From Clostridia bacterium (GTDB lineage: Bacteria; Bacillota; Clostridia; Christensenellales; CAG-138), in the NCBI GenBank assembly GCA_017547885.1, contig JAFYOP010000004.1:1-64000 (forward strand): a stretch of 64,000 bases of DNA, given 5' to 3'. Below, piece after piece: positions 59,196 to 64,000 of this stretch. How positions within the stretch are numbered: the first letter of the stretch is position 1; each line of letters begins with the position of its first letter. The position numbers and the translations under genes were made by a program. The notes under the pieces were generated by a model, which ran no database searches, had not been told where the DNA came from, and worked only from the letters and a program-made list of their open reading frames with translations.

Positions 59196-59258
59196 ATGAT
59201 GAATATGTTTGCTATGATGATGCGCAATACCGCCTTTGATAATGCTCGTCGGGTCTGA
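59196..59258 (+). CDS. Methionine-rich leader peptide of metY
   Basis: A 20-codon ORF encoding MMNMFAMMMRNTAFDNARRV. Met codons are at 1, 2, 4, 7, 8 and 9, far above chance. A strong AAAGGAGG ends 11 bases before the ATG (59177-59184). Codons 11-15 form the antiterminator arm. The frame is too short to be listed by usual gene finders. Translation and regulation are inferred from this architecture; ribosome-mediated methionine attenuation would be unusual in Bacillota, where S-box and T-box leaders dominate. Confidence 0.78.
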   Translation: MMNMFAMMMRNTAFDNARRV

Positions 59259-59284
59259 CACCCTTAATAAGAGCGTAATTCAAG

Positions 59285-59319
59285 GCGGTTATTGGCGCTT
59301 CACCAATAGCCGCTTTTTT
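59285..59319 (+). terminator. Intrinsic terminator in the metY leader
   Basis: Eleven-base-pair stem GCGGTTATTGG/CCAATAGCCGC (one G-U pair), seven-base loop, six Ts (59314-59319), 43 bases before metY. Confidence 0.88.
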
Positions 59320-59362
59320 ATTGCAAATTAATCAAATTTACATTATACAGGAGGAATCAAAA

Positions 59363-60643
59363 ATGGCAGAACAGACTATCGGCACCAAATGCGTACAGGG
59401 CGGCTACACCCCCGGCAACGGCGAACCCCGCCAGATACCCATAATACAGAGCACCACCTTTAAGTACGAAAGCAGCGCCGAAATGGGCAAGCTCTTTGAC
59501 CTTGAGGCCAGCGGCTATTTCTATACCCGCCTGCAGAACCCTACCAATGATGCCGTAGCGGCAAAGATAGCTGCACTTGAGGGCGGCACCGCCGCGATGC
59601 TCACTTCCTCCGGCCAGGCGGCAAACTTCTATGCGGTGTTCAACATTGCATCAGCGGGGGATCATGTTGTCAGCTCCTCCAGCATATACGGCGGCAGCTT
59701 CAATCTTTTCTCTGTTACCATGAAGCGCATGGGCATTGAGTTTACCTTTGTCTCTCCCGAATGCACAGACGAGGAACTGAACGCTGCCTTCCGTCCCAAC
59801 ACCAAGGCGGTATTCGGCGAGACCATCGCAAACCCCGCCCTTACCGTGCTGGATATCCAGCGCTTTGCAAAGGCTGCCCACGCCCACGGCGTGCCCCTTA
59901 TTATCGACAACACCTTTGCCACCCCCATCAACTGCCGTCCTTTTGAATGGGGCGCGGACATAGTGACCCACTCCACCACCAAGTACATGGACGGTCACGG
60001 CGCAGGAGTAGGGGGCTGCATAGTGGATTCCGGCAAGTTTGACTGGACCAGATATCCCGAAAAGTTCCCCGGCCTCTGCACCCCCGATGACAGCTATCAC
60101 GGCGTAACCTACACCGAGCGCTTCGGCCTTGAGGGAGCATACATCACCAAGGCCACCGCACAGCTGATGAGGGATTTCGGCTCCATCCAGTCTCCCCAGA
60201 ACGCCTTCATACTTAACCTTGGCCTTGAGAGCCTCCACGTAAGGGTAAAGCGCCACTGCGAGAACGCTCAGGCGGTTGCGGAGTATCTTAAGAGCAACCC
60301 CAAGGTGGAATGGGTGCAGTACTGTGGCCTTGAAGGAGATAAGTACTACGAGCTGGGTCAGAAATATCTGCCCAACGGCTCCTGCGGCGTTGTAAGCTTT
60401 GGCGTAAAGGGCGGACGTGAGGCCGCCGAAAGGTTCATGGGCAGGCTTAAGATAGCTGCCATAGAGACCCACGTTGCGGATGCCCGCACCTGCTGCCTGC
60501 ATCCTGCCAGCTCCACCCATCGCCAGATGACTGACGCAGAGCTGAAAGCCGCCGGCGTTTCCCCCGACCTTGTGCGCTATTCCTGCGGCCTGGAAGACGC
60601 GGCAGACCTTATCGCCGATATAGAGCAGGCCCTTAACGACTAA
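59363..60643 (+). CDS. metY: O-acetylhomoserine sulfhydrylase (aminocarboxypropyltransferase)
   Basis: 426 residues from the ATG at 59363 (GGAGG nine bases upstream). PLP fold type I, Cys/Met metabolism family: RLQNPTNDAVAAKIAALEGG, LLTSSGQAANFY-like block, FGETIANPALTVLDI, the Schiff-base lysine in VTHSTTKYMDGHGAGVGG, and SSTHRQMTDAELKAAGVSPDLVRYSCGLE. It makes homocysteine from O-acetylhomoserine and sulfide. The length and the long insert favour MetY over cystathionine gamma-synthase. metA downstream makes its substrate. Confidence 0.95.
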   Translation: MAEQTIGTKCVQGGYTPGNGEPRQIPIIQSTTFKYESSAEMGKLFDLEASGYFYTRLQNPTNDAVAAKIAALEGGTAAMLTSSGQAANFYAVFNIASAGDHVVSSSSIYGGSFNLFSVTMKRMGIEFTFVSPECTDEELNAAFRPNTKAVFGETIANPALTVLDIQRFAKAAHAHGVPLIIDNTFATPINCRPFEWGADIVTHSTTKYMDGHGAGVGGCIVDSGKFDWTRYPEKFPGLCTPDDSYHGVTYTERFGLEGAYITKATAQLMRDFGSIQSPQNAFILNLGLESLHVRVKRHCENAQAVAEYLKSNPKVEWVQYCGLEGDKYYELGQKYLPNGSCGVVSFGVKGGREAAERFMGRLKIAAIETHVADARTCCLHPASSTHRQMTDAELKAAGVSPDLVRYSCGLEDAADLIADIEQALND

Positions 60644-60647
60644 AAGT

Positions 60648-60835
60648 GTCGAAAAAGTCCTATTGGGACTTTTTCGAGGAAACATATTTTGCCTAAAACG
60701 CCAAGGCGTTGACCGGCGGCAAAATCTGCAAAGTACGAAAACCTAAAGGTTTTCATCCGTTTTGCCGTACACGCCGCCAAAGCCGGAATGGAAATCAAGG
60801 GGCTGCGGCCCCTTGATAATCCCCGGAGAAACACT
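60648..60835 (+). repeat. Structured dispersed repeat, copy C
   Basis: Fills the metY-metA gap. Hairpins in order: TCGAAAAAGTCC/GGACTTTTTCGA around TATTG; ATTTTGCC/GGCAAAAT; AAAACC/GGTTTT; a CCGTTTTG/CAAAGCCGG-type stem around CCGTACACGCCGC; and ATCAAGGGG/CCCCTTGAT. It matches copy A in the minus-strand sense and copy B in the first four stems. The first hairpin could end the metY transcript partially. Confidence 0.82.
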
Positions 60836-60895
60836 TAAATATACTTTTTCGATAAAGCGTAATCATCTTAAAACTAACTAACGGAGGACGTAACC

Positions 60896-61825
60896 GTGCC
60901 TATCAAGATACCCAATCAGCTTCCCGCAACTCAGGTGCTCACCGATGAAAATATCTTCGTCATGACCGAAACCAGGGCCATGACACAGGATATCCGCCCC
61001 CTGCAGATACTTGTGCTTAACCTTATGCCCACCAAGATAGAGACTGAGACCCAGCTTGCCCGTCTGCTGGGAAACACCCCTTTGCAGGTGGAGCTGGAGC
61101 TGATGCAGACCAGCAGCTACGTTCCTCAACACACCTCAGCCGACCATATGATAAAGTTCTACACCACCTTTGACAAGGTGAAGGACCGCTACTTTGACGG
61201 CATGGTAATAACCGGAGCCCCGGTGGAAAAGCTGGCCTTTGAGGATGTTCAGTACTGGGAGGAGCTTTGCGAGATAATGGAGTGGAGCAAAACACATGTT
61301 CACAGCACATTCCACATCTGCTGGGCAGCACAGGCGGCGCTGTATTATCACTATGGCATACCCAAGGTGGAGCTGCCGGAAAAGCTTTCCGGCGTATATC
61401 TCCACAAGATAGACCGCCGCAGCTCCATGCTGCTTCGCGGCTTTGACGAGGCCTTCTGGGTGCCCCATTCCCGCAATACCACCATACGCCTTGAGGACGT
61501 AAAAGCCTGCCCAAAGCTTAAGATACTGTCCACTTCTCCCAGGGCGGGTGTTTATGCCCTTTCCACCGAGGGCGGCCGACAGATATTCATCACCGGCCAT
61601 TCCGAATACGACAGGGATACCCTTAAAAAGGAGTACATAAGGGATAAGAACGCCGGCCTTAATCCCAAGGTGCCGGAAAACTACTTCCCCAATGATGACG
61701 ATACCAAGGATCCTCTGGTAAAGTGGCGGGGCCATGCAAGCCTGCTGTATCAGAACTGGCTGAATTACTACGTATATCAGGCTACCCCTTACGATATACT
61801 CACCATCCAGCCCATAAAGTCCTGA
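60896..61825 (+). CDS. metA: Homoserine O-acetyltransferase, MetA type
   Basis: 309 residues from a GTG with GGAGG nine bases upstream. The catalytic residues of the MetA family are at the expected places: C142 (FHICWAAQ), H235 and E237 (TGHSEYD). Position 111 is Glu (GAPVEKL), which in this family marks acetyl-CoA rather than succinyl-CoA use, so the product should be O-acetylhomoserine, the MetY substrate. It uses homoserine from hom. Likely co-transcribed with metY through repeat copy C. Confidence 0.95.
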   Translation: MPIKIPNQLPATQVLTDENIFVMTETRAMTQDIRPLQILVLNLMPTKIETETQLARLLGNTPLQVELELMQTSSYVPQHTSADHMIKFYTTFDKVKDRYFDGMVITGAPVEKLAFEDVQYWEELCEIMEWSKTHVHSTFHICWAAQAALYYHYGIPKVELPEKLSGVYLHKIDRRSSMLLRGFDEAFWVPHSRNTTIRLEDVKACPKLKILSTSPRAGVYALSTEGGRQIFITGHSEYDRDTLKKEYIRDKNAGLNPKVPENYFPNDDDTKDPLVKWRGHASLLYQNWLNYYVYQATPYDILTIQPIKS

Positions 61826-61831
61826 TGTATC

Positions 61832-61863
61832 AAAAAAAACAATGCCCGGATAAACCGGGCATT
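61832..61863 (-). terminator. Terminator between metA and the small convergent gene
   Basis: Nine-base-pair stem AATGCCCGG/CCGGGCATT. The T-tract (TGTTTTTTTTG) is on the minus strand, so it chiefly ends the 61879-62142 gene; the plus-strand side lacks one. Confidence 0.8.
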
Positions 61864-61878
61864 GCTGAATCGGCAGTA

Positions 61879-62142
61879 TTAAATTATATCGTCGGCGGTC
61901 TGCTTTACCGCTTCGATCACCTGAGGGATCTTTTCCTTAGCGGAATCCGCAACCTCTGTGTATACCTCGGTGGCGGCCTTGGCAACTTCTGTCAGTACGT
62001 CCACAGCGTCTACCTTGCCGTCGCCGTTTACGTCCTTTGCGCCTTCGGGGTTGTTTGCCTTATATTTTTCAGATACCTTCATGGCGGCCACGGTGGTACC
62101 TGCCACTGCGCCTATGCCGAAAAGCTTTTTGAAGAAACCCAT
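61879..62142 (-). CDS. Small protein with an EF-hand/dockerin-like calcium loop
   Basis: 87 residues from the ATG at 62142 (AGGAGG nine bases upstream); the longer open frame lacks a start signal. The N-terminus MGFFKKLFGIGAVAGTTVAAMKV is a short amphipathic or membrane-associated segment. DVNGDGKVDAVDVL is a calcium-binding loop of EF-hand/dockerin pattern, occurring once. The rest is a long helix. A single loop and no cellulosome context make a true dockerin unlikely. Function unknown. Confidence 0.7.
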   Translation of the reverse strand: MGFFKKLFGIGAVAGTTVAAMKVSEKYKANNPEGAKDVNGDGKVDAVDVLTEVAKAATEVYTEVADSAKEKIPQVIEAVKQTADDII

Positions 62143-62276
62143 GCTGTAATCCTCCTTGTGTGGTTTGTTCAAATATATTATACCACAAGAAGGATGATGC
62201 GGGGCAAAAACTTCCCCATTCATTGACAAAAAACTTACATCATAATACACTGTAATCGTAATGGAGGTGTGCTAAT

Positions 62277-63119
62277 ATGCAGCCACTTGTGTTTCAAAGC
62301 GACTTCGGCCTGGGCGATGGTGCGGTATGCGCCATGTACGGCGTTGCCGAGAGCGTTGACCCTGCCCTCAGGCTGTTTGACCTTACCCACGATATAGAGC
62401 CATACAATATCTGGGAGGGCAGCTATCGCCTTATACAGACCATCAGCTACTGGCCCGCAGGCACTGTGTTCGTGTCTGTGGTGGATCCCGGCGTGGGCTC
62501 AACAAGGCGCAGCGTTGCCGCCCTCACCAAGGGAGGCCAGGTGATAATCACCCCGGATAACGGCACCCTTACGCATACCCTTCGTCTGGTGGGCATAGAG
62601 AGCGTTCGCGAGATCGATGAATCCGTCAACCGCCTGCCCCATACCGGTGAGGCCTATACCTTCCACGGCAGGGATATATACGCCTATACCGGCGCACGCC
62701 TTGCCTCCGGGAAGATAGACTTTTCGGGCATAGGCCCCGAGGTGCCTGTGGATTCTCTGGTGTGCCTGCCTATTGTTGACCCGGAGTCTGCAGACGGGCA
62801 GATAACCGGCACCATAGACGTATTGGACGTTCGCTTTGGCAGCATATGGACAAACATACCCCACAGCATGCTTAAGGACATGGGCATAAAGTACGGCGAC
62901 AGGGTGCAGATAACCATACGCAACGACACCCGAAGCCTGTACCGCAACACAATGACATTTGCCCGCTCCTTTGCGGAGGTATTCGTTGGCGAGCCTCTGG
63001 CCTACATCAACTCGCTGGACTACGTGGCGGTTGCCATAAATCAGGGCTCCTTTGCCCGCGCCTACAATATCGGCACAGGCAACAGCTGGCACATAACCAT
63101 AGGCCCTTCCCCCTATTAG
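62277..63119 (+). CDS. SAM hydrolase / SAM hydroxide adenosyltransferase (DUF62 family)
   Basis: 280 residues. VFQSDFGLGDGAVCAMYGVAESVDP at the start, FVSVVDPGVGSTRRSVA, ITPDNGTLTHTL and the TFHGRDIYAYTGARLASG block are the signature of the DUF62 family, a two-domain enzyme that uses hydroxide to split S-adenosylmethionine to adenosine and methionine. GGAGG lies seven bases before the ATG. It sits between methionine genes and an ECF transporter S component, an often-seen neighbourhood that suggests a link to SAM or adenosine/methionine salvage. Confidence 0.9.
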   Translation: MQPLVFQSDFGLGDGAVCAMYGVAESVDPALRLFDLTHDIEPYNIWEGSYRLIQTISYWPAGTVFVSVVDPGVGSTRRSVAALTKGGQVIITPDNGTLTHTLRLVGIESVREIDESVNRLPHTGEAYTFHGRDIYAYTGARLASGKIDFSGIGPEVPVDSLVCLPIVDPESADGQITGTIDVLDVRFGSIWTNIPHSMLKDMGIKYGDRVQITIRNDTRSLYRNTMTFARSFAEVFVGEPLAYINSLDYVAVAINQGSFARAYNIGTGNSWHITIGPSPY

Positions 63120-63187
63120 GGAGATATGCCGGGCATATCCCACGGCAATTATAATATCAATCACATTACAAAAAGGAGAAATCTGTT

Positions 63188-63739
63188 ATGTGGAAAATCA
63201 ACGTTAAGACCATCGTCGCCATAGGCATAGGCGCAGCGCTGTTCTTTGTGCTTGGCCGCTTTGTAGCCATTCCCAGCCCCGTGCCCAATGTAACCATCTG
63301 CATCCAGTATGGTCTGCTGGCATTCATGGCTGCTCTGTTCGGCCCCATCGCCGGCTGCCTTATCGGCCTCATCGGTCACTTCCTTATCGACCTTAGCTGG
63401 GGCTGGGGCGTATGGTGGAGCTGGGTAATCGCTTCTGCCTGCTTCGGTTTCGTAGTAGGTCTGCTGGGCAACCGCACCCGTCTGGCCTTCGGTCAGTTCG
63501 GCAAGAAGGGCGCCATCAACTTCAACCTGGCTCAGGCTATCGCCCACGCCGGCGCATGGATCGTGATCGCTCCCGTTCTGGACATCCTCATCTATCAGGA
63601 GCCCGCAAATAAGGTATTCATCCAGGGCGGCGTATCCGCACTGTCCAACATCATAACCACCGCCATCGTTGGCACTCTGCTCTGCTTTGCATGGGCAAAG
63701 GCAGTTCCCGACAAGGGCAGCCTCAAGAAGGAAAACTAA
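63188..63739 (+). CDS. ECF transporter S component, UPF0397 family
   Basis: 183 residues with about five to six hydrophobic segments. MWKINVKTIVAIGIGAALFFVLGRFVAIPSPVPNVTICIQYG and GLIGHFLIDLSWGWGVWWSWVIAS match UPF0397, substrate-binding membrane subunits of energy-coupling factor transporters annotated in several species as riboflavin or thiamine-related. The substrate cannot be fixed. AAAGGAG lies ten bases before the ATG. It follows the SAM hydrolase and precedes an ECF ATPase gene, so it would be the specificity subunit of that transporter. Confidence 0.88.
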   Translation: MWKINVKTIVAIGIGAALFFVLGRFVAIPSPVPNVTICIQYGLLAFMAALFGPIAGCLIGLIGHFLIDLSWGWGVWWSWVIASACFGFVVGLLGNRTRLAFGQFGKKGAINFNLAQAIAHAGAWIVIAPVLDILIYQEPANKVFIQGGVSALSNIITTAIVGTLLCFAWAKAVPDKGSLKKEN

Positions 63740-63761
63740 TAAACCAATAACATCGCATCAC

Positions 63762-63793
63762 CGAAAAGGGGACGGATCAAAAGTCCGTCCCCT
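63762..63793 (+). terminator. GC-rich intercistronic hairpin
   Basis: GGGGACGGA/TCCGTCCCC with a seven-base loop. It is followed by TAAAAAT, not a T-tract, so it may act as an RNA stabiliser that lets the S component be made in excess, rather than as a full terminator. Confidence 0.5.
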
Positions 63794-63815
63794 AAAAATA
63801 TAACGGGAGTTATGT

Positions 63816-64000
63816 ATGCAGAAAATACCCGTAATAGAATTCAATAACTTCGGATATCAATACAACGCCCAGGCAGAGCCCACTCTCTCCGGCGTTGATT
63901 TGACCATATATAAAGGAGAAAAGGTGCTGATAGCGGGGCCTTCCGGTTCCGGCAAATCCACTCTTGCCCACTGCATAAACGGACTTATACCCTTTTCCTA
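63816..64000 (+). CDS. ECF transporter ATP-binding protein, 5' part
   Basis: The reading frame starts at the ATG at 63816 (GGGAG upstream) and runs off the window. The visible 61 codons include [31 protein letters not shown] and Walker [18 protein letters not shown], typical of the CbiO/EcfA/YkoD type ATPases that power ECF uptake. In operons with a UPF0397 protein this is commonly a double ATPase, but the length cannot be seen here. Confidence 0.88.
   Translation, partial: MQKIPVIEFNNFGYQYNAQAEPTLSGVDLTIYKGEKVLIAGPSGSGKSTLAHCINGLIPFS

Larger units (their letters stand above)
59149..59319 (+). ncRNA. metY leader RNA: candidate methionine attenuator
   Basis: The leader of about 170 nt contains a Met-rich ORF (59196-59258) and an intrinsic terminator (59285-59319). 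The distal part of the ORF (59226-59240) is complementary to 59278-59293 with one bulge and one mismatch; this overlaps the 5' arm of the terminator, so the two structures exclude each other. A small GGGT/ACCC plus GCTC/GAGC hairpin (59244-59274) can nest inside the antiterminator. A ribosome held at the early Met codons would leave the antiterminator free; one reaching the stop would mask it and allow termination. Confidence 0.75.

Noticed and set aside
59149..59319. SAM riboswitch upstream of metY
   Set aside because: No S-box core elements are present; the leader is explained by a Met-rich ORF and terminator.
61879..62142. Cellulosomal dockerin
   Set aside because: Only one calcium loop, no signal peptide followed by an enzyme domain, and no cohesin context.

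Overview
The window reads as an origin-proximal chromosome segment of a spore-forming, moderately GC-rich Bacillota (class Clostridia; an Oscillospiraceae/Ruminococcaceae-like gut anaerobe is my inference). The reasons are the order dnaA / oriC / rpmH-rnpA-yidD-yidC-jag, the yybS-gdpP-rplI-dnaB block, spoIIR and a sleB-ypeB germination pair, a HrcA-type CIRCE operator at clpB, class III fructose-bisphosphatase and ATP-type PEP carboxykinase.

Layout. 1-1.6 kb: an AT-rich patch with the 3' end of an IS3-type transposase, a GNAT enzyme and a CDP-alcohol phosphatidyltransferase. 1.6-8.1 kb: threonine metabolism on the minus strand, degradation (tdh-kbl) and synthesis of homoserine (hom-lysC-asd); tdh and hom share a 19-bp palindrome. 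8.3-14.2 kb: YugP protease, lipoprotein, dnaA, oriC, and the ribosome/membrane insertion genes. 14.3-22.3 kb: gltS, a membrane-anchored clostripain, cysK behind a leader RNA, an ATP-grasp pair and a tRNA-editing protein. 22.4-29.6 kb: mscS, dnaB, rplI, gdpP, yybS and a secreted serpin. 29.8-41 kb: glycerate metabolism, fbp, a D-cysteine-desulfhydrase-like enzyme, murC, ispE, spoIIR, sleB, ypeB. 41-52 kb: small conserved proteins, msrAB, CYTH protein, clpB, nitroreductase, two tRNA-Met genes, a CorC/CNNM-type protein. 52.2-63.1 kb: PaaI thioesterase, pckA and a methionine region (metF, MetH reactivation protein, metH, nitrilase, metY, metA, SAM hydrolase). 63.2-64 kb: start of an ECF transporter operon.

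The most interesting content is in the leaders. (1) cysK is preceded by a promoter, an apparently leaderless 17-codon ORF with three consecutive Cys codons, and mutually exclusive RNA pairings ending in an intrinsic terminator. (2) metY is preceded by a 20-codon ORF with six Met codons among its first nine, whose distal part can pair with the 5' arm of a terminator. These look like ribosome-mediated cysteine and methionine attenuators, where S-box or T-box control would be expected. (3) The CorC/CNNM gene has a consensus promoter, an Asp/Pro-containing leader ORF and a hairpin overlapped by the end of that ORF, suggesting nascent-chain sensing of Mg2+. 

Other structure: a dispersed repeat of about 180 bp whose copies fold into the same hairpins with compensatory changes, a second pyrimidine-rich palindromic repeat, and a MITE-like inverted-repeat element. 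All functional statements come from reading the sequence; no searches were run.
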